The translations under genes were made by a program, and so were the position numbers. Below are positions 1-9,022 of a stretch of 21,304 nt of DNA, in pieces. This DNA comes from a virus. The stretch is from positions 1 through 21,304 of IMG/VR virus record IMGVR_UViG_3300047476_000561; one strand, given 5' to 3'. Under the pieces are notes generated by a model, which was not told the origin of the DNA, ran no database searches, and saw only the letters and a program-made list of their open reading frames with translations. The number at the start of each line of letters is the position of its first letter. Positions within the stretch are counted from its first letter, which is position 1.

Positions 1-98
1 CGCTTGGCTTTTCTTAGTTTCTTAACTAAGTCATCGCCTTGCAAGTTGATGTCGTTATCTTGGTCTTCGTCTTCGTCTTCCCAGTAATTGTTGCTCAT
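1..98 (-). CDS. Acidic protein N-terminus, probable scaffold (partial)
   Basis: The minus-strand ORF begins with ATG at 98-96 and runs off the left edge, leaving 32 complete codons. The visible N-terminus (MSNNYWEDEDEDQDNDINLQ...) is very acidic and then turns to a Lys/Arg-rich helix-like stretch (DDLVKKLRKAK). A GGGTGGG purine-rich stretch sits about 5 nt upstream and could be a weak ribosome-binding site. Acidic, hydrophilic N-termini of this kind are common in phage scaffold/capsid-assembly proteins. The position downstream of terminase, portal, protease and large virion genes is where scaffold and then major capsid usually follow. The scaffold assignment is inference from position and composition; only the ORF itself is directly seen. 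Confidence 0.6.
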   Translation of the reverse strand, partial: MSNNYWEDEDEDQDNDINLQGDDLVKKLRKAK

Positions 99-217
99 AG
101 CAACCCACCCTTCTATTCGTTGTTAGTTCGCAGACCACAGTTCAGTTCGGGGAAACTGGCTGGCTTCTACTTCCAGACTTATACACCTCACGGGGCTGGC
201 CTATCCGTGTAGGGAAT
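99..217 (-). other. Structured gap before the probable scaffold gene
   Basis: This is the only gap above 20 bases inside the minus-strand arm. It contains two small inverted repeats: CACGG/CCGTG at 189-193 and 205-209 (11-nt loop), and CAGTT/AACTG at 143-147 and 154-158 (6-nt loop). Neither is followed by a clear T-run on the minus strand, so I do not call an intrinsic terminator. The gap may hold a processing site or a separate promoter raising scaffold/capsid expression, but I see no convincing -35/-10 pair. A 22-codon GTG ORF (191-123, minus) lacks a Shine-Dalgarno site. Confidence 0.35.
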
Positions 218-1513
218 TTAGAATTGACCTGACGCTGAACCTCTACGTAGGTACTGAGTTGATAGTGCACCTGAACCTAAACCAGTTCCAGATGAGCCAC
301 TAAACTCTGCTATTTCTCTTGCTACTAATTGTTCTTTCTTACGCTTAGCAGAGGCTAACCCTTTGAATGTATCTTGCTCTGCTTCTGCTTGCCCATACTT
401 AACGCCCATCTCATCATAGATAGCGCCTAACTTTTCTGAAGTAGGTAATACCTCTGCTATATCAGCATATCCTTCACGGGCTTGTTGTTGTGTTACGCCA
501 TACTTGGCTAAATCTTCTGCGGTGGCTGCGCTAACAGATAATCTTTGCGCTGCTGCTGCTCCACCAATTTCGGCTGCCTTAACCTTCTCTTCTAACTTAG
601 GAAGATTTTCCTTAGGATTTAAGAAGTAGTTTGTTAGGTCAGCATCTGTAATACTGTAATAGGCTTTAAGTTGAGCCTTGATAGTAGGGTCAGCATTTTC
701 TACTCTAGATACAGCCAAATCAATTCTACCTTTAAACTCAGTAGGAGATACATCTCCAGCAATTAAACTTGACATTGCTGTTTGTCTAGCATCCATTGTT
801 GTGCCAAAGTAATTCTCTTTGCCATAGGCTTTAAGAGTCTGAGAGTATTGGTCCTCAATATCTAGATATGATGCCTCATCTATAGCATTAAGTCCATTGG
901 CTACACGGGTAGCATTGGCTTGGAATCTCTTTGCATATCCTATTAAATTACCATTAGCATCTTTATTATACTTAGGGTCTGTCTTTAATAGTAAAGAAGC
1001 CTGTTCTGGACCAACATTGTTCTTCATTAAGTCTTCAATTGCTGGTATTAAACTTGTTAAATTATATCTAGTAAATACACTCTTAAGTAAAGCATAGGCA
1101 TCCTGTGCTTCTTCACTTAATGTAGATGCTGTACTAAGAGATGAGGTTCCACTACCTCCAGCACTACCACCTTGAGATGGTGGAGTCTTAGCATCTATCT
1201 TTGCTTGAGTAGCAGCATTAATTGCTGCACCTGCTTCAGCACCAGTCTTGCCAGCAATTGCCTCAGCGTATTCAGCATCAGTTAAAGATGTTTCAGGATT
1301 CCAAGAATCGCCATAATAACCAGCAGCATTAACTCCGCCACGGGCTTCAATTTGTTCTTTAGTAGCAACTCCAGCAGCAATAGCCGCAGCCTCTTGTGCT
1401 GCGTTTCTAACGAAACCAGGTTTAGTATCTGCTAACTCTTGAAGTCTTTTTGTCTGGTCCAAGACCGCTTGTAATCTTGGGTCTACATAATCTACAACAC
1501 CACGTTCTTGCAT
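218..1513 (-). CDS. Virion-type structural protein, function unknown (431 aa)
   Basis: A 431-aa soluble, Ala-rich protein with no signal peptide or membrane segment. It has an N-terminal helical part, a Gly/Ser/Thr-rich linker at about residues 113-130, a central region (about 135-300) rich in charged helices with a run resembling YLDIEDQYSQTLKAYG, and a C-terminal tail rich in Ser/Gly (FSGSSGTGLGSG) ending in a short Arg-containing segment. The layout and phrases look like conserved hypothetical proteins of tailed phages that sit beside large virion proteins, but I cannot name a characterised family. The ATG overlaps the stop of the upstream 409-aa gene by one base (TAATG), so translation is probably coupled. 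It lies third after the 1767-aa protein and directly before the probable scaffold, which favours a minor head or injected protein. Confidence 0.75.
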   Translation of the reverse strand: MQERGVVDYVDPRLQAVLDQTKRLQELADTKPGFVRNAAQEAAAIAAGVATKEQIEARGGVNAAGYYGDSWNPETSLTDAEYAEAIAGKTGAEAGAAINAATQAKIDAKTPPSQGGSAGGSGTSSLSTASTLSEEAQDAYALLKSVFTRYNLTSLIPAIEDLMKNNVGPEQASLLLKTDPKYNKDANGNLIGYAKRFQANATRVANGLNAIDEASYLDIEDQYSQTLKAYGKENYFGTTMDARQTAMSSLIAGDVSPTEFKGRIDLAVSRVENADPTIKAQLKAYYSITDADLTNYFLNPKENLPKLEEKVKAAEIGGAAAAQRLSVSAATAEDLAKYGVTQQQAREGYADIAEVLPTSEKLGAIYDEMGVKYGQAEAEQDTFKGLASAKRKKEQLVAREIAEFSGSSGTGLGSGALSTQYLRRGSASGQF

Positions 1514-2742
1514 TAGCCTACCAATCCAAATGACTTGAGGATACTGTTAGCATAATTAGATGCTTCCTCCCGTGCATTCTGTGTCTTAGACCAGCGTGGG
1601 TCTCTACGCATTGCTATCTCAAAATCTGTATAACTCATAGTGCCTGCTTTGCCACCATTACGTAGCGCTGCTTGGATATCATTATCAAATACATCTATTG
1701 ACTCTGAAGGTAATTCAAGAACCTTGCTCTTATATGCAGCATATTGACTAGCGATATCTGCCACCTTTAAACCAGAATCAATCTGTGGTGCTAGGTTAGA
1801 GTAAAGAAGTTTAGACATTTCAAGAATAGATTTCTTCTGTGCCTCAAGAGAACCAGCAGAACCTGGCTTCATGCCAGCGGTAATTTCATTTAATGCTTTC
1901 TTAGTATCTAGTCTTACACCATATGCACTAGCATAGGATTTCAACTCAGATATATCTTGGGCAATCTTGCCATTACCTGATGCAATTTTTTCTAAATCTG
2001 TGCCAGCAACAGATGGCTTTAATACATCTGTTCTAATACGATAGTAGTCATCGGCTGTAAGTAATGTATCTACAGTCTTGCTGACTCCACCTTTAGTAGT
2101 GGTAGTTCTCTTAGCCTTCTTCTCTTCTCGTTGAAGGCGCTCAAAGTAATCATTCTTTTCTGCAGCAGTGGCATCTCTACCTAGCATCTCATTAAAGAAT
2201 GAATCAATATCTTGGTCTGCCTCAGGGCGTGGTGTTTCCACCATAGTAGTATCTGGTCCACCACTACCACTGCCATAGGCTGGACGTTTAGAGAACCAGT
2301 TGCCAAAACCTGCAAAAGATGTGGCTCCGCCTACTGTGTACTTCTGGGCTTCGCCTACTGAGTGCTCATTAGCAGCCTTTAAGATACCTCCGTTAAGACC
2401 AACTTCACTTTTAGTTTCATAATCCTTTTGAGATATAAAACCTTTTTCATATAAAGATTTTCTTAATCCCTCTTGATTAGAGTAAAGTTTCTTAATCTTA
2501 GCAATTACTTGGCTACCATTATAAATACCAAAGTCTTTGCCATTAGGCTCAACAACAAAATACTTTATGGTGCGACCAATTTCTTGGCCGTTGGCATCAT
2601 ATTGAACTTCTTGTATTTCTAGTTCACCGTATTGATTTAAACCTATTTGAAGTGTAGGTCTATCTCCACCAAAGCGTTTCTCAAGGTCAGCCTTGTTTTT
2701 TGCATCAAGTGCATCAGCAGGATTGTCATATGTAAAACCCAT
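1513..2742 (-). CDS. Virion-type structural protein, function unknown (409 aa)
   Basis: A 409-aa soluble protein. Residues about 30-105 look like a small beta-rich domain (alternating hydrophobic and polar residues, e.g. LQIGLNQYGELEIQEVQYD). A Gly/Ser-rich linker follows at about 155-170, then a segment resembling a short repeat-type motif (FFNEMLGRDATAAEKNDYF) and a helical C-terminal half ending with MRRDPRWSKTQNAREEASNY. The start is ATG at 2742 with AAGGAG seven to eight bases upstream; that Shine-Dalgarno site lies inside the last codons of the 1767-aa gene. The stop overlaps the next start by one base. It probably forms a virion sub-module with its two neighbours. No enzyme motif is visible and no characterised family is recognised. 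Confidence 0.75.
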   Translation of the reverse strand: MGFTYDNPADALDAKNKADLEKRFGGDRPTLQIGLNQYGELEIQEVQYDANGQEIGRTIKYFVVEPNGKDFGIYNGSQVIAKIKKLYSNQEGLRKSLYEKGFISQKDYETKSEVGLNGGILKAANEHSVGEAQKYTVGGATSFAGFGNWFSKRPAYGSGSGGPDTTMVETPRPEADQDIDSFFNEMLGRDATAAEKNDYFERLQREEKKAKRTTTTKGGVSKTVDTLLTADDYYRIRTDVLKPSVAGTDLEKIASGNGKIAQDISELKSYASAYGVRLDTKKALNEITAGMKPGSAGSLEAQKKSILEMSKLLYSNLAPQIDSGLKVADIASQYAAYKSKVLELPSESIDVFDNDIQAALRNGGKAGTMSYTDFEIAMRRDPRWSKTQNAREEASNYANSILKSFGLVG

Positions 2743-2744
2743 TA

Positions 2745-5700
2745 CTACTCCTTACCTGCAGTTGCGCTGGTTACTTCACGAGAATATTGATTTAACAAAG
2801 GTATGATTACCAATCTACTTGCTTCTTTAACTTCAGGACTCATCTTTGAAAGTTCAGCAATTAGGTTCATTACTTCCTGCTTGCTTGCCTTCTTATCTAC
2901 ATTGTAGTTAGGTAGTTTCTTTAGAGATGGGTTAGTAGCCATTCCAACGAATCCACTAACTTGACCTATGATGGTCTGCATTGCAGCCCGTAACTCAGGT
3001 CGCATAGGGGAATCTTTATCGGTAACTATTGCTGCTAAGTTATTAAACTTCTTTCTTAAAACACCACGGTCATCACCGCTATTTAGTTCTGTCTCCAATA
3101 GAGGATTAGATATAAGTAGTAGTTGACGCTCACGGGCAGCCTTAGCAATAATCTGTTTACGAGTATCGTAGTCTGGTTGAGTTGCTAGTTGTGCATCTTC
3201 CTTCTTAGATAGATTAAAGTAAATTTCTTTATCTTCTGCTACCTGAACTTTCTCTAGGTAATCCTGTAAAGAAACATCCTTAATCAAGCCTTCGGCTTCC
3301 ATCCAAGAATAGATATCTGGATTGTATTCGCCCATACGTGGAGCAAATACCCATGCTAGTTCACCCCAAGTATCTACAAACTTCTTATTGTTAACAGCCC
3401 AATCTTTAACCTCATTGGTCTTGTTAATAAAGACTTTATACTCTTTGGTATTTCTAGGTACGATAAATGCTAACTTGCCTGGATTCTTTCCTACATAAGT
3501 AGCAAGTGCTAACTCCATTGGATTAGTTACATCATCACCCATATTACGAACAATGCCGTTATAGATATCCCAGAACTCTGATTTCCAAGAAGTTATACCA
3601 CTATTCTTAATAAAGTCTGGTAATCCATTAGAGTCTTTTAATGAAGGATATCCAGGAGATACCTGACCCAACATGATTTGACCTACAATTAGATTGCTTG
3701 CAGATATCTTTATATTCTGTAGATATTCAAACTTCTCTTTTTCAGTAGCATTAACTGGCAATCCATTACCAAATGCTTGATGGTAAGCAATTGCCTGACG
3801 TGCTGCATCTGATTTAATCTTGCTCCACTCAGTTGGAGAAGCCGCTGTAGCAATGCTTCCACCCAACATTGGGAATGTAACCTTTAATAAGTCACCAAGA
3901 CTAGTGCCTTTACCAACGTGTCCCATAGCAAAAGTATCTAAAAAGTCTGCTGCATCCGTAGTCCAAGGATAGATTTCATCCTTAATTCTTGATGGAATAA
4001 ATGGTAGTTCTCTTAGCAAAGACTTCATTACAAGGATAGGAACACCAGCAATAGGCCCAGCAAAGGCTGGTTGTCCAGCATCTGGAGAGAATGATGGGTT
4101 AATCAATCGTAGTTTAATTGCAAACTCGTTGAATGACATAACCTTATAGTTATCATTACCAGTCAACATACGCATAACTGGCTCAATTGCTGAGTTAATA
4201 ACTATATCCGTTGGGAAAGTAATGTACTCATCGCCCTTTTCGTCTTGATATACAGAACCCATATTCTGTAATCCAAGGTGTAATAGACGCATTCTGTATA
4301 GAGACCTAATTGGATGGTTCTTATATAGACGGAATATTCTGCGATGGAAATCTTCTGTTGCTCTTTGGAATCTAGCCAAGTGCTTAATAGATACAGATAG
4401 GTTGCTTCGGATAGCAGGGTTATCAACTATCTCCAGCATTGCATCTGTAGCCTGAGTCATTGCTAATTGAGCAGACATCTTTTCAGCCTGAAAATCAGCC
4501 TGTTTTCTAGCAGTAGCCTTTAACATAAAAGGATTCTCATCTAGCATTGCATTGTAGTATCTATCAGATAGCATCTTCTGATATGGCTTAAGTCTTTCTA
4601 ATGCTTTACTTGCCATTACTGTTAATGCTGGTTGACGATAGAATCCAGTTACCTGTGCATCCATCATACCCAAGAAAAAGTCAGGGTATTTTTCTACAAA
4701 GTCTTCAAATGTAGTTGTTTCTTTAAGTCCACTAGCATCTTTTTCTTTACCTTTGTACACAAGGTTAGTATTAATATCTCCAGTTACTGGACGCATACCA
4801 ACTGTTGCATCTTCAAATGGCTTAAACTCTATGCTATTAACTGCTCTTGCCCAAGTGTTTCCCTTGGTAGTCTTTTTAGCCTTGTCTAAGGCTATGATAT
4901 TAGCACGGGTAGATTTAACTAAGTCAAGTAATGCTTTGTTATATCCAGTTTCACTGCCATGGAATGCTGTTCTAGCATCAAGCAACATGCTTTCAATAAT
5001 ATTTCTAGCAATTTCAGGGTCAGACATACCTGCCTGACGCATGCTTACTGAAATACCATATTGTTGAAGCATGCCTTTTAGTTTCTCAGGGGCTATTACT
5101 TCATAGGCATTGTTCTTTTTATCAAAGATAACGCCAATATGCTCTAGCATTTCATTGCGTGCTCTAGCAAAATCGTCTTTAGTCTTAAGTGCGTTGTTCC
5201 TAAAGAATGGACCAACTGGACTTATGTAAGTTCCTTCTACAACTTTCATTTCATTGTAGGCTAAACGAACTTTAAAGTTAGTAAACTGAGCCATTGCTAC
5301 ATCATGCTCAAGAAGTTTCTGCACATTTCTTGCTGTAAAGTCTTTGGTTGTTTCAAAACCACTTTCTTTTAATGCAGCACGAGTAGCATCTGGAGTAAAT
5401 ACTGAACTAATAATATCTTGGTCAAACTTGGCAGATATAGAAGAACGTGCTGCCATTGATTGTGAGATAGAGTTAGATAGATTTACATCATGACGGATTA
5501 AAGTTCTAAGTAGTTCTTTTCCAGCAGGAGAAGTTTTATTTCCATAAATCTGGAATACAGCCTCTAGCATTTCTTCACGAATCTGAAGATGTGAGATTTC
5601 ACTTAATGGAACTTCATATCCAAGTTTCTTTGAAAGTCTTTGTTGAATACCTTTAACAATTTCCATACGCATATCTGGTGTTAACTTCTTGCGTGGGTCT

Positions 5701-8048
5701 ACTTTAAAGCCCATCTTTTCTGCAAGCCAGTAGTATGTATTCTTGTATGGACCTATTCCAGCACTAGAACCGCTATATGCAGTTGCTGCCTTTAAGTCTC
5801 CACCAAACTTTAACTTACCAAAGTCATTAATAAATGATGCATCTTGACTTAGTCCAGCAAAGAACATTTCATCAATATTACTTCTAGCACCCAAACGTGG
5901 GAACAAAGTAAATACTGCCCAGAAGTTATTGTAATGGCGTAGTCCATTGCTTCGCAGCAATTGAGATGTAGCGCCACCTAATTTTTCTTGGAAGTCAGTA
6001 GCCTCAGATAGTTTGTTTTTAGTAGCAAAGCGATATAAATCCTCAAATGGTAGTGGAGCAATACCCTTAGCAATTTGTGAAGGATGTACTGCGCCTTTAC
6101 CTACTAGGTAAGGAACATCGTTTTCTTTTCTAATTACTGACGGATGTACTTCATCTAGAAATTCTTTAGGTACTGCAGTTTTAACCATTGTATACATACC
6201 AGCAGACTCATTAAATGTCTTGCTTAATGTTAATAACTTAATATCTTCTGGCACGCCAAGTTTAGTCATAAATGCATAGTACATATTACGCACTACTGTT
6301 AACTGAACCTCTGGTGTCTCATCTACTACAGCAAGGGTAAGAGCCTCTGCAATATCTCTAGGTAGAATTAAAGCAGCCATATTGCGGATATCATCCGCAT
6401 TCTTTACTGCATCTTCTCCCCATAGGATACGACCAGGAACACGGCCGCTAAGGATTCCTAATTTTTCTGCAGTCTTTCTTGCTTTAGATAGGCTACCTTG
6501 TATTTCAAAGATATCTGCAATCTGAGGATTAACTAATGATTCACTATCATTGGCTACAGTCTTTAAAATATCCATAGCATTTTGAACTTTTTTTTCTCCA
6601 GCAAGAATTGATTCTGCTGTCTTTACATCTGCAACTGGATTAAAAGTCGCATATGCAGTTCTATGGACTGCTGATGTCAGCATTCTAGAACTACGAGAAA
6701 CTGGAATACCATTACGGCGGAAAGAAATACCTTCTACATTTCCAGCAAGTAATCTATTCTGGTCATCAATATTCATAAAGAAGTTCTTTGCTGACTTAGC
6801 ATCAAACATGCCTTGCTTAGCAAATAGTTTTACTTCTTCGGTGTTATACCATTCTGGAAAATCTTCTTTAATAGAACGAAGGATTGCTCCTTGTTCGTAC
6901 TTTGTTTCAGCCTCAGCAAAGCGCTTTAAGCGTGGTCCAAGTTCATTGTCCCAAAGTTTAACAACATCATCTTGTTTAAATATCCAGTCCATGCCAGCAT
7001 CTGCACTACCTCTGCGTTCTGCTACAAATTGGTACTGGTCTGCTAAACGTTGGCCACGAGTCTTTTGACCACCCATTGCAAGGGCTTCTTTGGTTGTTGC
7101 TTTAATTCCAGCAACAGCGCCAGTCTTTGCTTTTAAAATAGAACCTACACCAGTATAAGATGTTGGGTCAGAGGCAACACGATAGATTGCATCTACTGGT
7201 CCAGATATTACAGACTTGGCTTGACGTTGACCTTTTTCAGTAGCAAGGTCAATACCAATCTTCTTAAGAAATTTATATGCCCAATACTCTGTATTAACTT
7301 CATTAGTGCGACCAGAAATATTATTTGCTATATCACGACCAGGAGATACCTGTGCATCTTGAGCAAGGTTTTCTTTTAATACCTTAAACTTATCTGGCTC
7401 ATCTCCCATATACATGATGGCCTTAAGCATTTCAGAATCTGTTGACCCGTAAAGGTCAATTGCTTCACCAACAGTTCTTCCTTCAGCAATAGCCCTAGCA
7501 AGGGTAGTTAAAGCCTTGCCATGCTTTTCTTCATATGGCTTTACTCTATCCCAAGCCCAAGAGTTCTTACCATCATAGGCTTCATCTAAAAGTTTCTTGG
7601 AAAAATCACTTGGTCGTAACTCTGTAAGACTTTTATCAGAAGCCTGAGTTGCTTGACGAGCAGCAGTAAATGGTCGTGCTAATTGCTTGCCATATTTATC
7701 CAGCATTTTAAATGCTTCAATGAATGGACTACCAGCAATTTTAAGAGGAGTTGCTGCTACATTTCCAACTCCCATAAAAATTTTTCCAGCAAGAGATTGC
7801 TCTGGCTTGAATAAATCCTTATTAGGATAAATATATTGGATGTTTGCTTTTACTGTATCATCTAAAGAAAGAAATTCTTTACGTGCTTTTTCTGAATCCA
7901 TAGCAAGTAACTCTTTAGCACGCTTATGTGTTTGAGCCATTTGCTCAACAAGGCGTGCAGATGTAGGATTCAAATTAGAATCTAAAGCAGCACGATAAAG
8001 GTTTGGACTCAGTTTTGCAACTGATGGGTCCAATATAATTTCAGCCAT
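2745..8048 (-). CDS. Giant virion protein, candidate injected/internal virion protein (1767 aa)
   Basis: This 1767-aa protein is the largest gene of the window and fills a quarter of it. It is mostly helical and charged, without a signal peptide. At about residues 1220-1235 it has LARFQRATEDFHRRIFRLYK, followed by Gly/Pro-rich hydrophobic stretches near 1329-1345 (PAFAGPIAGVPILVMKSLL) and 1381-1400 (SLGDLLKVTFPMLGGSIATA). Similar aromatic/basic helices followed by hydrophobic stretches occur in very large internal virion or ejection proteins of podoviruses and in large polyvalent virion proteins; that comparison is from memory. The gene sits between portal/protease and scaffold, where other phages place MuF-type minor head proteins that enter the cell with the DNA. 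Tape-measure function is possible but less likely, because tail genes normally follow the capsid gene. The ATG overlaps the stop of the 136-aa gene (TAATG). Confidence 0.75.
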   Translation of the reverse strand: MAEIILDPSVAKLSPNLYRAALDSNLNPTSARLVEQMAQTHKRAKELLAMDSEKARKEFLSLDDTVKANIQYIYPNKDLFKPEQSLAGKIFMGVGNVAATPLKIAGSPFIEAFKMLDKYGKQLARPFTAARQATQASDKSLTELRPSDFSKKLLDEAYDGKNSWAWDRVKPYEEKHGKALTTLARAIAEGRTVGEAIDLYGSTDSEMLKAIMYMGDEPDKFKVLKENLAQDAQVSPGRDIANNISGRTNEVNTEYWAYKFLKKIGIDLATEKGQRQAKSVISGPVDAIYRVASDPTSYTGVGSILKAKTGAVAGIKATTKEALAMGGQKTRGQRLADQYQFVAERRGSADAGMDWIFKQDDVVKLWDNELGPRLKRFAEAETKYEQGAILRSIKEDFPEWYNTEEVKLFAKQGMFDAKSAKNFFMNIDDQNRLLAGNVEGISFRRNGIPVSRSSRMLTSAVHRTAYATFNPVADVKTAESILAGEKKVQNAMDILKTVANDSESLVNPQIADIFEIQGSLSKARKTAEKLGILSGRVPGRILWGEDAVKNADDIRNMAALILPRDIAEALTLAVVDETPEVQLTVVRNMYYAFMTKLGVPEDIKLLTLSKTFNESAGMYTMVKTAVPKEFLDEVHPSVIRKENDVPYLVGKGAVHPSQIAKGIAPLPFEDLYRFATKNKLSEATDFQEKLGGATSQLLRSNGLRHYNNFWAVFTLFPRLGARSNIDEMFFAGLSQDASFINDFGKLKFGGDLKAATAYSGSSAGIGPYKNTYYWLAEKMGFKVDPRKKLTPDMRMEIVKGIQQRLSKKLGYEVPLSEISHLQIREEMLEAVFQIYGNKTSPAGKELLRTLIRHDVNLSNSISQSMAARSSISAKFDQDIISSVFTPDATRAALKESGFETTKDFTARNVQKLLEHDVAMAQFTNFKVRLAYNEMKVVEGTYISPVGPFFRNNALKTKDDFARARNEMLEHIGVIFDKKNNAYEVIAPEKLKGMLQQYGISVSMRQAGMSDPEIARNIIESMLLDARTAFHGSETGYNKALLDLVKSTRANIIALDKAKKTTKGNTWARAVNSIEFKPFEDATVGMRPVTGDINTNLVYKGKEKDASGLKETTTFEDFVEKYPDFFLGMMDAQVTGFYRQPALTVMASKALERLKPYQKMLSDRYYNAMLDENPFMLKATARKQADFQAEKMSAQLAMTQATDAMLEIVDNPAIRSNLSVSIKHLARFQRATEDFHRRIFRLYKNHPIRSLYRMRLLHLGLQNMGSVYQDEKGDEYITFPTDIVINSAIEPVMRMLTGNDNYKVMSFNEFAIKLRLINPSFSPDAGQPAFAGPIAGVPILVMKSLLRELPFIPSRIKDEIYPWTTDAADFLDTFAMGHVGKGTSLGDLLKVTFPMLGGSIATAASPTEWSKIKSDAARQAIAYHQAFGNGLPVNATEKEKFEYLQNIKISASNLIVGQIMLGQVSPGYPSLKDSNGLPDFIKNSGITSWKSEFWDIYNGIVRNMGDDVTNPMELALATYVGKNPGKLAFIVPRNTKEYKVFINKTNEVKDWAVNNKKFVDTWGELAWVFAPRMGEYNPDIYSWMEAEGLIKDVSLQDYLEKVQVAEDKEIYFNLSKKEDAQLATQPDYDTRKQIIAKAARERQLLLISNPLLETELNSGDDRGVLRKKFNNLAAIVTDKDSPMRPELRAAMQTIIGQVSGFVGMATNPSLKKLPNYNVDKKASKQEVMNLIAELSKMSPEVKEASRLVIIPLLNQYSREVTSATAGKE

Positions 8049-8458
8049 TAAAAGCCTCTATCTTCAAACGACCTGTAAATTAATTCTGTTTCTCCGCTAG
8101 GGTCATTTTGTGCAATCTGACGCAATACTGATAAAAGTGTAGGTTGAGCAGATGGTAGATTAAGTGCAGTTGAATTAGCGCCAGGTCCAAAGTCTGAACC
8201 ATTTGTGATTGGCTCATTAGGCATGGTTGTAGGTGCATTAATAGGAGTTACATCTGGCATGCCAAAACTTGCAATTGGATTTCCTGCCATAGGTGCTGCT
8301 ACTTGATTTGAGTAGGTTTCTTGTCCTTGTCCATATGGTAATCCTGAGATGTATTTTGCAGGTTGTGTTGGACCCCCGTCAGTGCGCTGACTAAGAGAGC
8401 CAGGGCCTGATACTGGGGCTGGGTTGTTTGGTTTTCTATATCCACCTCTTTGTGCCAC
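8048..8458 (-). CDS. Pro/Gly/Asn-rich hypothetical protein (136 aa)
   Basis: A low-complexity protein rich in Pro, Gly, Asn, Ser and Gln. It begins MAQRGGYRKPNNPAPVSGPG and becomes more ordered only near the C-terminus (LLSVLRQIAQNDPSGETELIYRSFEDRGF). The start codon is GTG at 8458 with AGGAGG four bases upstream, a very strong Shine-Dalgarno site. Its stop overlaps the ATG of the 1767-aa gene, so it may couple or set expression of that gene. It could be a disordered adaptor or decoration protein of the head. No family is recognised, and the function is unknown. Confidence 0.7.
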   Translation of the reverse strand: MAQRGGYRKPNNPAPVSGPGSLSQRTDGGPTQPAKYISGLPYGQGQETYSNQVAAPMAGNPIASFGMPDVTPINAPTTMPNEPITNGSDFGPGANSTALNLPSAQPTLLSVLRQIAQNDPSGETELIYRSFEDRGF

Positions 8459-8466
8459 ACTTCCTC

Positions 8467-9009
8467 CTACTTAATCTTCTTTGGTTGTTCTTTTGATAAA
8501 TACGGACCTGCAGTATATGCAGTTAACTTACTAGCAATCTCCATTGCCTCATAGGCATCTGCTCCAGCATATATAGCACCTAGTGCATAAGGTGCACCAG
8601 AACCTGCAGCATATACTCCATCTGCAGATTTACTTATTGATAACTCTTGGTCAACATCAAAGATTTCTCCACCAACAGCCATAATAAACTGAAAGCGGGT
8701 TTCCTTTGTATCTTCGTCAAAGTTATAACCATTCTCTGACATACATTTACGTAGAGATGGCATAGCCTTTACAATCATAAAGTGATAAAGGTCTTGCTTG
8801 TCTTGCTTAGTAGGAACGGGTGGTTCCCATATATGTTGTGCTATATCGCAAGGTAGTGTCTCACCAGAACCAGCGATTAAAAATGAGCCATTCTCTGAAA
8901 TCTTTTTAACTTCAGGATGGCTATAGATGCGTCCACCTTCATCTGTTGTTTGGCTATCTGCAACTATAAAACATTTATCTTTATACTCTAAGCCAATTAT
9001 TGTTGTCAT
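8467..9009 (-). CDS. Proteasome/HslV-like Ntn-hydrolase, probable head-maturation protease
   Basis: A 180-aa protein with the look of a proteasome beta-type N-terminal nucleophile hydrolase. It starts MTTIIGLEYKDKCFIVADSQ. Removal of Met would expose Thr as the catalytic N-terminus; Asp18 (Asp17 after Met removal) falls where the family has its conserved Asp; Lys35/Lys36 are near the Lys33 position; and a Gly-Ser-Gly turn (AGSGE, residues 46-50) follows. A later AAGSGAPYALGAIYAGAD segment matches the Gly-rich helix start typical of the fold. The length fits single-domain HslV/beta subunits. The family cleaves peptide bonds inside a self-compartmentalised ring. No ATPase partner (HslU-like) is visible. 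The location between portal and scaffold suggests it matures head proteins, which is inference. The ATG at 9009 has GGGG three bases upstream. Confidence 0.8.
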   Translation of the reverse strand: MTTIIGLEYKDKCFIVADSQTTDEGGRIYSHPEVKKISENGSFLIAGSGETLPCDIAQHIWEPPVPTKQDKQDLYHFMIVKAMPSLRKCMSENGYNFDEDTKETRFQFIMAVGGEIFDVDQELSISKSADGVYAAGSGAPYALGAIYAGADAYEAMEIASKLTAYTAGPYLSKEQPKKIK

Positions 9010-9022
9010 GTCCCCTACCTAG

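Noticed and set aside
123-191. 22-codon minus-strand GTG ORF in the gap before the probable scaffold
   Set aside because: No Shine-Dalgarno site, no recognisable product, and it spans two inverted repeats.
6588-6595. Run of eight T (A8 on the coding strand) inside the 1767-aa gene, a possible slippage site
   Set aside because: The reading frame encodes ordinary Lys-Lys and continues unbroken; no overlapping frame or downstream start suggests programmed frameshifting.
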